Assembly (NCBI GenBank): GCA_902597515.1
Contig: CACJYB010000003.1
Coordinates: 1 to 64,000, forward strand
Source of the DNA: an uncultured Pelagibacteraceae bacterium
GTDB lineage: Bacteria; Pseudomonadota; Alphaproteobacteria; Pelagibacterales; Pelagibacteraceae
Reading direction: 5' to 3'
Length of the DNA stretch: 64,000 bases
Part shown: positions 23,490-34,503 of the stretch, in pieces
Layout: each line of letters starts with the position of its first letter
How positions within the stretch are numbered: position 1 is the stretch's first letter
Program-made: the position numbers and the translations under genes
Notes under the pieces: generated by a model
Told to the model about the DNA's origin: nothing
Database searches by the model: none
What the model saw: the letters and a program-made list of their open reading frames with translations, nothing else

Positions 23490-23873
23490 CTATTTTTTAG
23501 TTGGTGTTAATTTTTTTCCAGCAATAGCAATTGCTTTTCCTTTTCTTGTTCTAGCATTACATCTAGTTCTTTGACCTCTAACAGGTAATTTTTTTCTATG
23601 TCTTGTTCCTCTGTAACAAGCTAGATCAATTAATCTTTTAATACTTAATGAATAATCTCTCCTTAAATCACCCTCTACTTTAAAGTTTTGATCGATGTAC
23701 TCTCTAATTTTTAAAATCTCTTCATCTGTTAATTCATTTACTCTTTTAGCTCTTGGAATTTCTAAAGATGAACAAATTTGCTGAGAGAATTTATCACCTA
23801 TACCATATATATAAGTTAAACCTATATGAACAAGTTTATTCTGTGGAATGTTTATACCTGCGATACGAGCCAT
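23490..23873 (-). CDS. rpsM: 30S ribosomal protein S13
   Basis: '[13 protein letters not shown]', '[27 protein letters not shown]'. Confidence 0.96.
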   Translation of the reverse strand: MARIAGINIPQNKLVHIGLTYIYGIGDKFSQQICSSLEIPRAKRVNELTDEEILKIREYIDQNFKVEGDLRRDYSLSIKRLIDLACYRGTRHRKKLPVRGQRTRCNARTRKGKAIAIAGKKLTPTKK

Positions 23874-23896
23874 AATTTTTGTGATAAATTGTGCCT

Positions 23897-23924
23897 TTTA
23901 TATAAGAAGATTAATCAAAGTCAA
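23897..23924 (-). promoter_or_regulatory. Putative sigma70-type promoter upstream of rpsM
   Basis: Minus strand TTGACT-16 bp-TATAAA in the adk-rpsM gap. Confidence 0.45.
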
Positions 23925-23928
23925 CGTC

Positions 23929-24492
23929 TTATACATTGATAAAAGCATCTATTTTCCTTGTTATTTCCTCGATTTCTAAGCTTCCATCAATCTCCTTAAA
24001 ATTTGGATTCTCGGAGTAGAAATTTAGAACTGGTTGGGTTGTTTCCATATATTTCTCATACCTTGAAATTATCGTATGAGCATCATCATCAGACCTATTC
24101 TCTATAATTTTTCTCTTCTCAAGCCTTTTGAGAATTGTTTCTTTATCTACGTTTAGAAATAAAATTAAATCTATGCTCTGATTTGAATTTTTTAATAACA
24201 CTTCTAAATTTTTAGCCTGACTTAATGATCGAGGATATCCATCAAAAATTAATTTATTTTTTTTTTGAGGATCAGATATTAAATATTGTATAAGTTTATT
24301 AACAATATCATCACTTACAAATTTTCCATTTCTCATGTCATTGGTTATTGCTTTACCAATGTCTGAATTTTTTTTGATTTCTTCTCTTAAAAGATCACCT
24401 GTTGAAATTTGAAAAGCATTTAATTTGTTTACAAGATATTTAGACTGAGTACCTTTTCCAGCACCAGGAGGTCCAAATAAAATTATATTCAC
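23929..24492 (-). CDS. adk: Adenylate kinase
   Basis: 'MNIILFGPPGAGKGTQSKYL', 'FDGYPRSLSQA'. Confidence 0.95.
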   Translation of the reverse strand: MNIILFGPPGAGKGTQSKYLVNKLNAFQISTGDLLREEIKKNSDIGKAITNDMRNGKFVSDDIVNKLIQYLISDPQKKNKLIFDGYPRSLSQAKNLEVLLKNSNQSIDLILFLNVDKETILKRLEKRKIIENRSDDDAHTIISRYEKYMETTQPVLNFYSENPNFKEIDGSLEIEEITRKIDAFINV

Positions 24493-25773
24493 TTACTTAC
24501 CAAATTTTGTTTTTTTAATCAGTTGTTCGTATTGTGAACTCATTAATCTTGTTTGTATTTGTGTTACAGTATCGATAGCTACTACAACAACAATTAATAT
24601 AGATGCACCACCTAAATAAAAAGGTATTGGATAGTTTGCAATTAAAAACTCTGGCATCAAACAAACTAGTGTTAAATATAAAGCACCAATCGTAGTCAGT
24701 TTTGTTAAAATATTTTCAATATACAGCGCAGTACTTTCACCTGGTCTAATTCCAGGTACAAATCCTCCATACTTTCTCAAATTCTCAGCAGTTTCTGTTG
24801 GATTAAATGTTATAGAGGTATAAAAAAAAGTGAAAAATATTATTCCTGATGCATACAGCAACATATAAAGAGGTTGTCCTTGGGTAAAATACGAGCTCAA
24901 GTTTAAAAATGTTTCGTTATTAGAAAATGAAAAATTTGAAAAAGTTACTGGTAGCAATAGTAGTGCAGAAGCAAAAATCGCAGGAATTACTCCAGCTTGA
25001 TTTATTTTTAAAGGTAAATGTGATGATTCCCCTCCATACATTTTGTTACCCATTTGTCTTTTAGGATAGTTTACTAGAATTTTTCTTAATGCTCTTTCCA
25101 TAAAAACTACAAAAAGAATTGTAACTATTAATAGTACAAATATAGCTAGTATCATAAATGTAGAAACTGCACCCGTTCTACCTAATTCAAAAGTTGTAAC
25201 CAAAGCTCTTGGAATTTCTGCTACAATACCAGCAAAAATTATTAACGATATACCGTTACCGATACCTCTTTGAGTGATTTGTTCTCCCAACCACATTAAA
25301 AATATTGTTCCTGCAACAATGGTTGTAACAGTAGTTATTTTAAAAAAAGTACCTGGATTAATTACTAAGTCAGCCGATGACTCTAAACCAACAGATAAAC
25401 CATATCCTTGAACTGTTGCAAGTAAAACTGTTCCATATCTTGTAATTTGTGTAATTTTAGCTCTCCCTGTTTCACCTTGAGCTTTTAAATTTTTAAAATA
25501 ATCAGTAACTCCAGTCAAAAGTTGTACAATAATTGCTGAAGAAATGTAAGGCATTATACCTAATGCAAATATTGCCATTCGGCTAACTGCACCTCCTGCA
25601 AAAACATTAAACATGCCTAACAATCCTTTTTGATTGCCTTCCATCATTATTTTTAATTGCTCTGGGTCTATACCTGGTAAAGGTACAAAAGTTCCAAATC
25701 TATAAACGGCTAAAATTAAAATAGTAAATATAATTCTATTTCTTAAATCATTTGTTGATGATGATGCGCTCAT
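24493..25773 (-). CDS. secY: Preprotein translocase SecY
   Basis: SecY signatures; 10-TM protein. Confidence 0.96.
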   Translation of the reverse strand: MSASSSTNDLRNRIIFTILILAVYRFGTFVPLPGIDPEQLKIMMEGNQKGLLGMFNVFAGGAVSRMAIFALGIMPYISSAIIVQLLTGVTDYFKNLKAQGETGRAKITQITRYGTVLLATVQGYGLSVGLESSADLVINPGTFFKITTVTTIVAGTIFLMWLGEQITQRGIGNGISLIIFAGIVAEIPRALVTTFELGRTGAVSTFMILAIFVLLIVTILFVVFMERALRKILVNYPKRQMGNKMYGGESSHLPLKINQAGVIPAIFASALLLLPVTFSNFSFSNNETFLNLSSYFTQGQPLYMLLYASGIIFFTFFYTSITFNPTETAENLRKYGGFVPGIRPGESTALYIENILTKLTTIGALYLTLVCLMPEFLIANYPIPFYLGGASILIVVVVAIDTVTQIQTRLMSSQYEQLIKKTKFGK

Positions 25774-25782
25774 ATAAACAAA

Positions 25783-26235
25783 CTATTTTTTTAATTGAAT
25801 AGATCCACCAATTTTTTCTAGTTTTTCTATTGCTGATTTAGAGGCTAGGTCAGCTTCAATATTAATTCTATCTTTTACTTCCCCAGAACCTAAAATTTTT
25901 AATTTTTTTGAGTTTTTATTTATTAATTTTAGTTTTTTTAATAATTCTGAGTTTAATACTTCATTTGGATTAATATTTTTCTTGTCTATGAAAGATTGAA
26001 TTTTATCTAAATTTAAAATTGCAACACTCTCTTTTGATATTGGGTTAAAACCTCTTTTTGGAAGTCTTCTGTATAATGGCATTTGACCACCTTCAAAACT
26101 TTTTATAGCTACACCAGATCTAGATTTTTGACCTTTAACACCTCTACCTGATGTCTTTCCTTTACCAGAACCAATTCCTCTTCCAACTCTTATTTTAGAT
26201 TTATTGATTTTTTCTCTATTATTTAAAGTAATCAT
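25783..26235 (-). CDS. rplO: 50S ribosomal protein L15
   Basis: '[26 protein letters not shown]'. Confidence 0.95.
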   Translation of the reverse strand: MITLNNREKINKSKIRVGRGIGSGKGKTSGRGVKGQKSRSGVAIKSFEGGQMPLYRRLPKRGFNPISKESVAILNLDKIQSFIDKKNINPNEVLNSELLKKLKLINKNSKKLKILGSGEVKDRINIEADLASKSAIEKLEKIGGSIQLKK

Positions 26236-26750
26236 TATCCTCTTTTTTCAATTATTTCAGAAATTTTTTTATTTCTAATTGCTGATATTTGTTTTGGTGA
26301 ACTTTGTTTCATTAATGCTTTCATTGTAGCTCTAATAACATTGTGTGCATTAGAAGTACCCATGGATTTTGCAACAATATCTTTTACTCCTAAAACTTCA
26401 CATACTGCCCTAACAGGACCGCCTGCAATAATACCTGTTCCTTTAGAAGCTGCTCTTAGCACTATTCTGCCTGATCCATCTTTCGCCTTAACGTCATGAT
26501 GTATTGTTCTGCCTTCTCTTAATGGTATATGAGTAAGTTTTCTTCTAGCCATCTCGTTTGCTTTTTTTATAGCATCAGGTACTTGTTTCGCTTTTGCGTG
26601 AGCTATACCAATTTTACCTGCTTGATTTCCAACAACTACAAGCGCGGAAAATCCAAATCTTCTTCCACCCTTAACAACTTTAGTTATACGATTTATGTGG
26701 ACTAATTTCTCTAATATATCGTCAGCTTTTTTATCTTTTATATTTTCCAT
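26235..26750 (-). CDS. rpsE: 30S ribosomal protein S5
   Basis: '[24 protein letters not shown]'. Confidence 0.95.
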   Translation of the reverse strand: MENIKDKKADDILEKLVHINRITKVVKGGRRFGFSALVVVGNQAGKIGIAHAKAKQVPDAIKKANEMARRKLTHIPLREGRTIHHDVKAKDGSGRIVLRAASKGTGIIAGGPVRAVCEVLGVKDIVAKSMGTSNAHNVIRATMKALMKQSSPKQISAIRNKKISEIIEKRG

Positions 26751-26752
26751 AA

Positions 26753-27109
26753 TTAAAATTCCATCCCGTTTTCTCTTAGAGTTTCTGCAAAAACTTTAAT
26801 TCTACCGTGATATTTATAAGAACCTCTATCAAAATAAATTTTAGTAATTTTTTTCTCTTGAGCTTTTTTTGCTAATTTTTGAGCAACTAACTTAGATAAT
26901 TCAGTTTTATTAACTTTATCTGCTGATCTAAGATCTTTTTCTACAGATGAAGCTGATAACAAGGTTACTTTTTTCGTATCATCAATTATTTGAGCTGAAA
27001 TATTTTTTGATGATCTAGAAATACTTAATCTAAATCTATCTTTTGAAGCAACTTTTTTAACTTTATTGCTAACTCTAAATCTTTTTCTGATACTAGTGTT
27101 TAATTTCAT
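26753..27109 (-). CDS. rplR: 50S ribosomal protein L18
   Basis: '[26 protein letters not shown]'. Confidence 0.95.
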   Translation of the reverse strand: MKLNTSIRKRFRVSNKVKKVASKDRFRLSISRSSKNISAQIIDDTKKVTLLSASSVEKDLRSADKVNKTELSKLVAQKLAKKAQEKKITKIYFDRGSYKYHGRIKVFAETLRENGMEF

Positions 27110-27648
27110 TATTTTTTCTTACCCTCTTTCTTAAGAACATACTGTCCTTTTTCTCGAACACCTTTTCCTTTGTAAGGTTCGATTTTTCTTAATGTTTTAA
27201 TTTTAGATGCTACTTCACCAACTAGCTGTTTATCAGATCCTGTGATTTTTAATGTTGTTTGTTTTTCAACTGCAATTTTAATGCCTTCTGGTATATCAAA
27301 ATTGATATCATGGCTATAACCCAACTGTAAATTTAACTGATTTCCTTTTAACGCTGCTCTATAACCAACACCAACTAACTCTAAAGTTTTTTCATATCCT
27401 GTGCTAGATCCAATAACAGCATTATTGATTAAACTTCTATTCATACCCCAAAGTCTTTTTGAGTTTTGATCTACTTTTTTTGGTTTAATAGAAATTTCTT
27501 TTCCTTCAATAATGTCTAAATTAAACATATCTAAATCAACATTGATTGATTTTTTTCCAAGAGGTCCTTCTATATTTATAATGTTTCCAGCTAAAGCAAC
27601 TTTTACTTTTTCAGGGATCGATATGTTTATTTTACCTATTTTAGACAT
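27109..27648 (-). CDS. rplF: 50S ribosomal protein L6
   Basis: '[23 protein letters not shown]'. Confidence 0.95.
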   Translation of the reverse strand: MSKIGKINISIPEKVKVALAGNIINIEGPLGKKSINVDLDMFNLDIIEGKEISIKPKKVDQNSKRLWGMNRSLINNAVIGSSTGYEKTLELVGVGYRAALKGNQLNLQLGYSHDINFDIPEGIKIAVEKQTTLKITGSDKQLVGEVASKIKTLRKIEPYKGKGVREKGQYVLKKEGKKK

Positions 27649-28043
27649 TAAAATACCTTACAAATTATTTCGCCACCAACTTTTTGTTTTCTAGCATCTA
27701 TATCAGTCATTACTCCTTTTGGAGTTGAAACAATAGCAATTCCTAAACCATTATTTATTTTAGGTAAGCTATCTGCAGATGAAAAAATTCTTCTCCCAGG
27801 TTTTGATACTCTTTCAAAAGCACTAATTACTGGATTACCTGAATGATACTTAAGTTCTAATGATAGAATTGGTTTCTTTTCCTCAGAACTTACTTTAAAA
27901 TCTTTAATAAAACCTTCATTTTTAAGTATATCTGCAATTTTTGTTTTAAAGTTAGATGAAGGTAATTCTACTTTTTTATGATTTCTAGCTTGAGCGTTCT
28001 TTACTCTTGCAATCATATCTCCTATTGGGTCACTTAAACTCAT
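27648..28043 (-). CDS. rpsH: 30S ribosomal protein S8
   Basis: 'DPIGDMIARVKNAQ', 'GGEIICKVF'. Confidence 0.95.
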   Translation of the reverse strand: MSLSDPIGDMIARVKNAQARNHKKVELPSSNFKTKIADILKNEGFIKDFKVSSEEKKPILSLELKYHSGNPVISAFERVSKPGRRIFSSADSLPKINNGLGIAIVSTPKGVMTDIDARKQKVGGEIICKVF

Positions 28044-28054
28044 AATTTTCCTTT

Positions 28055-28360
28055 CTACCAGCTAGATTTAACTAAGCCAGGTATCTTTCCTTGTAATCCT
28101 AATTGTCTTAATGCAATTCTTGAAATCTTTAATTTTCTGTAAACACCATGAGGTCTTCCAGTAATTTCGCATCTATTCATAACTCTTGTTTTAGCCGAGT
28201 TTCTTGGCAGTTTAGATAATTTTTGTTGAGCCTTAAATCTTTCTTCTAATGGAATCTTTTTATCCATTACAATTTTTTTTAATGCTTGTCTTTTCTTATA
28301 AAGCCTTTCTGAAAGCTTAATTCTTTTTTTATTTTTATTAACAGCGCTTAACTTTGCCAT
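28055..28360 (-). CDS. rpsN: 30S ribosomal protein S14
   Basis: 'RNRCEITGRPHGVYRKLKISRIALRQLGLQGKIPGLVKSSW'-type C-terminus. Confidence 0.95.
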   Translation of the reverse strand: MAKLSAVNKNKKRIKLSERLYKKRQALKKIVMDKKIPLEERFKAQQKLSKLPRNSAKTRVMNRCEITGRPHGVYRKLKISRIALRQLGLQGKIPGLVKSSW

Positions 28361-28362
28361 GT

Positions 28363-28917
28363 TTAATTATCTCCTTTTTTAATAAATGGAAAATTCATTT
28401 TTTCTAGTAATGCAAAACTATGCTCTTTATTTATTGCTTTAATAACTATTACTATATCTAAACCTCTAACTTTGTCTGCTCTATCAAAGCTTACTTCTGG
28501 GAAAATTATATGTTCTTTAATTCCAAATGTATAATTACCAAATTTGTCAAAGCCTTTTGGTGACAAACCTCTAAAATCTTTAATTCTTGGTAATGCAATA
28601 TTCACTAACCTATCTAAGAATTCATACATTCTATTTTTTCTTAATGTTACCTTTAAACCAGCATTTGATCCTTTTCTGGTTTTAAAATTTGCTACTGATT
28701 TTTTAAATTTAGTTGTAACTGGTTTTTGTCCAGTGATTTTAGCCATATCTTCTTCGCATGATTTTAAAATCTTCGAATCTGTACCATCTAAACCAAGACC
28801 CATATTTAAAACAACTTTCTCAATTTTAGGAGCCATATAAATATTTTTAAAACCAAACTGATCTTTTAATGCAGGCTGAATTTCTTTATTGAATATTTCT
28901 TTTAATCTTGGTGTCAT
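28363..28917 (-). CDS. rplE: 50S ribosomal protein L5
   Basis: 'PRIKDFRGLSPKGFDKFGNYTFGIKEHIIFPEV'. Confidence 0.95.
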   Translation of the reverse strand: MTPRLKEIFNKEIQPALKDQFGFKNIYMAPKIEKVVLNMGLGLDGTDSKILKSCEEDMAKITGQKPVTTKFKKSVANFKTRKGSNAGLKVTLRKNRMYEFLDRLVNIALPRIKDFRGLSPKGFDKFGNYTFGIKEHIIFPEVSFDRADKVRGLDIVIVIKAINKEHSFALLEKMNFPFIKKGDN

Positions 28918-29162
28918 TATTTTTTAACCTCTTTTTTCTTAGCCGCTTTTTCATCAATTAGTTTTAAGTTAGAAATATGAATAAAGCTTTCTTTTGGAAA
29001 AATTCCACCTTTTTTCTCTTTTGTTGTTTTAACGTGTTTTTTAACCATGTTTATTTCTTTAACTTTAGCTCTGTTATTGACTCTATCAATTTCAATAACT
29101 TCGCCCTCTTTTTTTTTATCTCTGCCAGCTATAACTCTTACTTTCAAACCTTTTTTAATCAT
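28917..29162 (-). CDS. rplX: 50S ribosomal protein L24
   Basis: '[23 protein letters not shown]', spc order. Confidence 0.92.
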   Translation of the reverse strand: MIKKGLKVRVIAGRDKKKEGEVIEIDRVNNRAKVKEINMVKKHVKTTKEKKGGIFPKESFIHISNLKLIDEKAAKKKEVKK

Positions 29163-29530
29163 TATAAAACCTCCGGAGCCAAAGAAATAATTTTCATTTG
29201 ACCTCTGCTTCTTAATTCTCTTGTAACTGGTCCAAAAATTCTTGTTCCTACTGGCTCCCCTTTGTCATCAACTAACACAGCAGCATTATTATCAAATCTT
29301 ACTTTAGAACCATCATTTCTATGAATTCCTTTTTTAACCCTTACAACAACAGCTTTGTGAACCGATCCTTTTTTAACTTTTCCCTTAGGTATAGCTTCTT
29401 TAACAGCAATCACAATTGTATCACCAATACTAGCGTATCTTCTTTTTGATCCACCTAGAACTTTAATGCACTCAATTCTTTTTGCACCAGTATTATCAGC
29501 TACTTGTAATTCTGTTTGAACGCCAATCAT
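29162..29530 (-). CDS. rplN: 50S ribosomal protein L14
   Basis: '[33 protein letters not shown]'. Confidence 0.96.
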   Translation of the reverse strand: MIGVQTELQVADNTGAKRIECIKVLGGSKRRYASIGDTIVIAVKEAIPKGKVKKGSVHKAVVVRVKKGIHRNDGSKVRFDNNAAVLVDDKGEPVGTRIFGPVTRELRSRGQMKIISLAPEVL

Positions 29531-29766
29531 TACTTTGTATTCTCCATAACTTGAAATTTTTTATTTTTAGAAAAAGGTTTGCTCTCAATAATTGAAACTT
29601 TGTCACCAGTTTTGAACTTATTATTTTCATCATGAGCGTTATAGTTTTTTCTAACTCTGATTACTTTTTTTAGAACTGGGTGAGAATATTTACGTTCTAC
29701 CATAACAGTGACTGTTTTATTTGGTTTATCGCTTATAACTACACCTGTAAGTATTTTTTTAGGCAT
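29530..29766 (-). CDS. rpsQ: 30S ribosomal protein S17
   Basis: '[27 protein letters not shown]'. Confidence 0.94.
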   Translation of the reverse strand: MPKKILTGVVISDKPNKTVTVMVERKYSHPVLKKVIRVRKNYNAHDENNKFKTGDKVSIIESKPFSKNKKFQVMENTK

Positions 29767-29950
29767 TTGCTTTTCCTTTTAAAATTGTTTTTAATCTTGC
29801 TATTGTTTTTCTAGTTTCCCCAATTTTAGCTGGGTTTGTTACTTGTGAATTCATTTTTTGAAATCTGAAATTAAAAAGATCTTTTTTAAGCTTATCTATG
29901 TTCTTCACAATTTCGTCCTTTGATAATTTTTTAATTTCTTGTTTTTTCAT
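29759..29950 (-). CDS. rpmC: 50S ribosomal protein L29
   Basis: '[33 protein letters not shown]'. Confidence 0.93.
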   Translation of the reverse strand: MKKQEIKKLSKDEIVKNIDKLKKDLFNFRFQKMNSQVTNPAKIGETRKTIARLKTILKGKANA

Positions 29951-30360
29951 TATGCGAATCTCTTAATTGTTTTAGTCTTAATAGGTAATTTTGCTGATGC
30001 TTTGTATAAAGCTTCTTTTGCAATTTGTTCAGAAACACCATCAACTTCAAATAATATTCTTCCAGGTTTTACTCTGCATGCAAAGTACTCAGGTGAACCC
30101 TTTCCTTTACCCATTCTAACTTCAATTGGTTTTTTTGAAACTGGTATATTTGGAAATATTCTTGTCCAAACTCTTCCTTGTCTTTTCATATGTCTTGTTA
30201 AAGCAACTCTTGCAGCTTCAATTTGTTTTCCAGTAACTCTTTCAGGCTGTAAAGCTTTTAATGCGTAAGCACCATAATTAATAGTACTTGCTCTAGTAGC
30301 GTTACCATGAATTCTACCTTTATGTGCTTTTCTCCACTTTGTTCTTACTGGTTGAAGCAT
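29950..30360 (-). CDS. rplP: 50S ribosomal protein L16
   Basis: '[19 protein letters not shown]'. Confidence 0.96.
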   Translation of the reverse strand: MLQPVRTKWRKAHKGRIHGNATRASTINYGAYALKALQPERVTGKQIEAARVALTRHMKRQGRVWTRIFPNIPVSKKPIEVRMGKGKGSPEYFACRVKPGRILFEVDGVSEQIAKEALYKASAKLPIKTKTIKRFA

Positions 30361-31040
30361 TATTGTTTACCTTCCTTTGGTGTTACCTTGTTTGTCTCTT
30401 GGCTAAATTCTCTAGCAAAAACTTCACCTTTATAAATCCAAACTTTAATACCAATAATTCCATATGTCGTAAGAGCCTCTGCCTCTGCATAATCTATATC
30501 AGCTCTTAAAGTATGTGATGGTATGCTTCCATCTCTTAACCACTCAGTTCTAGCTATTTCATTTCCACCAAGTCTTCCACTCACAGAAACTTTAATACCT
30601 TTTGCTCCGAGTCTAATACATGATTGCATTGCTCTTTTCATAGCTCTTCTATAAGAAATTCTTTTAACAAGCTGCTGAGCTATGTTTTCAGCTACTAAAT
30701 AAGCATTAGTTTCAGGTTTTTTAACTTCTTTAATATTTAGATTAACTTCATTTGTTGTGAATTTTGAAAGATTGTTTTTAATTTTGTCTATATCACTTCC
30801 TTTTTTTCCAATAACAAATCCAGGTCTAGAAGTATAGATTGTAACATAACATTTATTAGATGTTCTTTCGATCATTACCTTGGATACACCAGAGTTAATT
30901 ACATTTTTCTTGATATATTCTCTAATTTTAAAATCCTCGATTAGATAATTTCCAAAATCTTTTTTCTTAGCATACCATACAGAGTCCCATCCTCTGTTGA
31001 CACCTAATCTAAAACCTACAGGATTAACTTTTTGCCCCAT
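30360..31040 (-). CDS. rpsC: 30S ribosomal protein S3
   Basis: '[24 protein letters not shown]'. Confidence 0.96.
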   Translation of the reverse strand: MGQKVNPVGFRLGVNRGWDSVWYAKKKDFGNYLIEDFKIREYIKKNVINSGVSKVMIERTSNKCYVTIYTSRPGFVIGKKGSDIDKIKNNLSKFTTNEVNLNIKEVKKPETNAYLVAENIAQQLVKRISYRRAMKRAMQSCIRLGAKGIKVSVSGRLGGNEIARTEWLRDGSIPSHTLRADIDYAEAEALTTYGIIGIKVWIYKGEVFAREFSQETNKVTPKEGKQ

Positions 31041-31422
31041 GCTTCTCCATTTGTTTTGCTTCTGATAATATTATTGTAACAGTTGACCAAGGTTTTAATA
31101 TTGGTGCCGCTCTTCCTTTGGCTCTTGGTCTAAATCTTTTCATAACTATTTTTTTTCCACAATATGCCTCTTTAACTATTAATTTATCAATATCGTATTG
31201 AAAATTATTTTCAGCATTAGCTACGGCTGAACTAATAGTTTTTCTAACATCTCTAGTAACTCTCTTTTCTGAAAACTGTAAATCTCTAATAGCAACATCA
31301 ACTTTTTTGCCAACAATGCTTTTTAGTATTGGATTTAGCTTTCTGACACTTGATCTAATACCGTTGTTAACAGACTTTACTGTTTTATCGTTAGATTTAT
31401 CTATTTTCTTTTTCTTGCCCAT
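31024..31422 (-). CDS. rplV: 50S ribosomal protein L22
   Basis: '[26 protein letters not shown]'. Confidence 0.94.
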   Translation of the reverse strand: MGKKKKIDKSNDKTVKSVNNGIRSSVRKLNPILKSIVGKKVDVAIRDLQFSEKRVTRDVRKTISSAVANAENNFQYDIDKLIVKEAYCGKKIVMKRFRPRAKGRAAPILKPWSTVTIILSEAKQMEKHGAKS

Positions 31423-31424
31423 AA

Positions 31425-31721
31425 TTATTTCTTCTCTGCTGTTGCTGGTTTAGCTTTTTTATCAGCTGGTGTATGACCAAAGAACGTTCTAGTTGGTGCA
31501 AACTCACCTAGTTTATGTCCAACCATATCTTCTGAAACAGTTATTGGTATAAATTTTTTACCATTATATATTTGGAAACTGACCCCTACAAAGTCAGGTA
31601 AAATTGTAGATTTTCTTGACCAAGTTTTAATAGGAATTTTTTTTGGATCGTCTTTATACTTATCTACTTTTTTCATTAAGCTTTCTTCTACAAACGGTCC
31701 TTTCCAAACTGCTCTAGCCAT
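31425..31721 (-). CDS. rpsS: 30S ribosomal protein S19
   Basis: '[19 protein letters not shown]...[13 protein letters not shown]'. Confidence 0.96.
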   Translation of the reverse strand: MARAVWKGPFVEESLMKKVDKYKDDPKKIPIKTWSRKSTILPDFVGVSFQIYNGKKFIPITVSEDMVGHKLGEFAPTRTFFGHTPADKKAKPATAEKK

Positions 31722-32560
31722 TACTTAGTATCCTTTCTCTTATTTCTTCTCTTAACTATAAATTTATCTGTTCTCTTATTATCTCGAGTTTTTAAACCTT
31801 TAGCAGATTGTCCTGAAGGTGAAACTGGATGTCTTCCTCCAGCAGATTTTCCTTCACCACCTCCATGTGGGTGATCAACTGGGTTTTTAACAACACCCCT
31901 AGTATGAGGTCTTCTACCCAACCATCTTGATCTACCTGCTTTTCCAATTTTAATATTTTTTTGATCTGGATTACTTAAAATTCCAATTGTGGCTAAAGCT
32001 CTTGAATCTATTTTTCTCACTTCACCTGAGGCTAATTTTATTAAGCTATAGTTTCCATCTAGACCACTAATAGTTACTGATGAACCAGCTGCTCTAGCAA
32101 TTTTTCCGCCACCGCCTGGCTGTATCTCAACATTATGTATATTAATACCCACTGGAATATCTTGCAATGGCATACAATTACCTACTTTAATTTCTTTTTT
32201 AGAACCGCTTTCAACTTTATCTCCAATTTTAATTTTTTGTGGTGCTAAGAAATATGAGTGAGTACCATCATCAAATTTAACCAGCATTATGTAACATGAT
32301 CTATTTGGATCATATTCAATTCTTTCAACCGTGGCTTCCATGTCGAACTTTTTTCGGTAAAAATCCACATGTCTGTACATTTTTTTATGCCCACCTGCTC
32401 TATTAATAGAGGTAATATGACCATTGTTATTTCTACCTTTCATGGCATTTTTTGGAGAGACTAATGACTTAAATGGTTTACCTTTCCATAAACCAGATCT
32501 ATCAACTAAAATAGTGCCTCTTGTAGATTTTGTGTATGGTTTAAAAGTTTTTAATGCCAT
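31721..32560 (-). CDS. rplB: 50S ribosomal protein L2
   Basis: '[38 protein letters not shown]'. Confidence 0.96.
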   Translation of the reverse strand: MALKTFKPYTKSTRGTILVDRSGLWKGKPFKSLVSPKNAMKGRNNNGHITSINRAGGHKKMYRHVDFYRKKFDMEATVERIEYDPNRSCYIMLVKFDDGTHSYFLAPQKIKIGDKVESGSKKEIKVGNCMPLQDIPVGINIHNVEIQPGGGGKIARAAGSSVTISGLDGNYSLIKLASGEVRKIDSRALATIGILSNPDQKNIKIGKAGRSRWLGRRPHTRGVVKNPVDHPHGGGEGKSAGGRHPVSPSGQSAKGLKTRDNKRTDKFIVKRRNKRKDTK

Positions 32561-32563
32561 TTA

Positions 32564-32857
32564 TTAAATTCCTGTTGTTAGATCAATACTTTGACCTTTT
32601 TTTAAAGTTATTATTGCTTTTTTATAACCAGATACTTTTACTTTTCTACCTCTGGTAACTTTTGTTCTGTTTTGTTTGTTTATAATATTTATCTTAGTCA
32701 CATTAACTTTAAATATTTTTTCAATATTCTTTTTTAAGTTTTTCTTATTTGCACCATCTGGAACTTTAAATACAATTTTATTTAGTTCAGACAAGTTAGT
32801 TGATTTTTCAGTGACAACTGGCGAAAGAATTTTGTCGTATAAATGAATTTTTTCCAT
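32564..32857 (-). CDS. rplW: 50S ribosomal protein L23
   Basis: 'YDKILSPVVTEKSTNL'. Confidence 0.94.
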   Translation of the reverse strand: MEKIHLYDKILSPVVTEKSTNLSELNKIVFKVPDGANKKNLKKNIEKIFKVNVTKINIINKQNRTKVTRGRKVKVSGYKKAIITLKKGQSIDLTTGI

Positions 32858-32858
32858 A

Positions 32859-33482
32859 TTATAAATATCTCTTTTCTAATTCTTTTACAGAGCTTTCTGT
32901 GAAAACTACTTTTTTGAATTTAATAATGTCATAAGCGCTAAAATGATTTACATCTGTAACTTTAACATTTGGAATATTTCTTACTGATTTTTCAATTTTT
33001 TCTTTTGAATTTTTGTCTAAAATTATTAATGAATTTGTAATTTCAAGTTTATTAATAATTGAATTCATCTCTTTAGTTTTTTTAATTTCAGAACTAAAGT
33101 CATTTAAGATTAATAAGTTTTTATTATTATTTTTTTCTGTAATTAGTGAAGCTACGCTTTGTTTTTTCTCAGATTTGTTTAGTTTTCTTTTTTTATAAGC
33201 CAATTCACCTTTTGGTCCGTGAGCAATACCACCACCAACAAATATAGGAGCTTTTCTACTAGCATGCCTTGCACCACCAGTTCCTTTTTGAGCATATATT
33301 TTTGAAGTTGGTCCTTTTACCTCATTTTGTTGTTTAGTTTTGGCATGTCTTCCTTTGTAATTAGCATTCGTTTTATATAGAACAGCGCTAACTAATTTAT
33401 GGTTAATTTTAGCAGAAAAAATCTTATCCAAAACTTCAATACTATCTTTTTTCCCATCAATGCTAATTTTATCTAATTTCAT
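32859..33482 (-). CDS. rplD: 50S ribosomal protein L4
   Basis: 'QKGTGGARHASRKAPIFVGGGIAHGPK'. Confidence 0.95.
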   Translation of the reverse strand: MKLDKISIDGKKDSIEVLDKIFSAKINHKLVSAVLYKTNANYKGRHAKTKQQNEVKGPTSKIYAQKGTGGARHASRKAPIFVGGGIAHGPKGELAYKKRKLNKSEKKQSVASLITEKNNNKNLLILNDFSSEIKKTKEMNSIINKLEITNSLIILDKNSKEKIEKSVRNIPNVKVTDVNHFSAYDIIKFKKVVFTESSVKELEKRYL

Positions 33483-34192
33483 TATTTTTTCTTTTTCTCA
33501 GGTGTCTTTTTAGCCTCTTCAGCAGCTGCTTGCTTCTCACCAATTGTCATTTTGCTTATATTTTTTACTGATTTTTTAACCATTACTTCAGAATTTTTTG
33601 AACCAGGTATTGATCCTTTTAAGTAAAGAAGTTCGTTTTCTAAGTCAGTTTTTATTATTTCAATATTTTGCATTGTTCTTAGCTTGTCACCCATATGACC
33701 AGCCATTTTTTTTCCTTTAAAAACTTTTCCTGGATCTTGACTATGTCCTGTTGAACCATGTGCTCTGTGAGATATAGAAACACCATGACTGGCTCTTAAA
33801 CCACCAAAATTATGTCTCTTCATAGCACCTGCAAAACCTTTACCAATTGTTTTTGATCTTGTGTCTACAAATTTAATGTCTTTGAATATTTCTAAACCAA
33901 ACTCGTTTCCTTCTTTGTAAACAGATGTGTCGTTTACTCTAAATTCTTTTAATTTTTTCTTAGCTTCAGTATTTTTTTTAGCAAAAACACCTTTCATAGC
34001 TTTTGTTAATTTTGAATTTTTAATTTTCCCATATCCAAGCTGAACAGCCTTGTACCCTCTTTTTTCTTCTTCAATAACCTGAATAACTCTAGCTTTTTCA
34101 ACCTTAAGCACAGTCACAGGAACTAATTGACCAGATTTATAGAATTCTCTCGTCATACCTATTTTTTTTCCTAATAAAGCTATCTCACTCAT
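33482..34192 (-). CDS. rplC: 50S ribosomal protein L3
   Basis: 'LLGKKIGMTREF', 'ASHGVSISHRAHGSTGHSQDPGKVFKGKKMAGHMG'. Confidence 0.95.
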   Translation of the reverse strand: MSEIALLGKKIGMTREFYKSGQLVPVTVLKVEKARVIQVIEEEKRGYKAVQLGYGKIKNSKLTKAMKGVFAKKNTEAKKKLKEFRVNDTSVYKEGNEFGLEIFKDIKFVDTRSKTIGKGFAGAMKRHNFGGLRASHGVSISHRAHGSTGHSQDPGKVFKGKKMAGHMGDKLRTMQNIEIIKTDLENELLYLKGSIPGSKNSEVMVKKSVKNISKMTIGEKQAAAEEAKKTPEKKKK

Positions 34193-34194
34193 AA

Positions 34195-34503
34195 TTAAAT
34201 TTTTATCTCCACATCTACACCAGAAGCTAAATCAAGTTTCATTAATGCTTCTACAGTTTGTGGTGTTGGTTCAATTATATCTATTAATCTTTTGTGTGTT
34301 CTTGATTCAAATTGTTCTCTACTTTTCTTGTCTATATGAGGTGATCTTAATACAGTGTATCTTTCAATTCTTGTAGGTAGTGGAATAGGACCTTTAATTG
34401 TAGCTCCAGTTCTTTTTACTGTGTTAACAATTTCCTCTGTAGAAGCATCTAGTACTTTATTATCGTACGCTCTTAGTTTTATCCTTATGTTTTGTTTTTC
34501 CAT
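34195..34503 (-). CDS. rpsJ: 30S ribosomal protein S10
   Basis: '[14 protein letters not shown]', '[14 protein letters not shown]'. Confidence 0.96.
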   Translation of the reverse strand: MEKQNIRIKLRAYDNKVLDASTEEIVNTVKRTGATIKGPIPLPTRIERYTVLRSPHIDKKSREQFESRTHKRLIDIIEPTPQTVEALMKLDLASGVDVEIKI

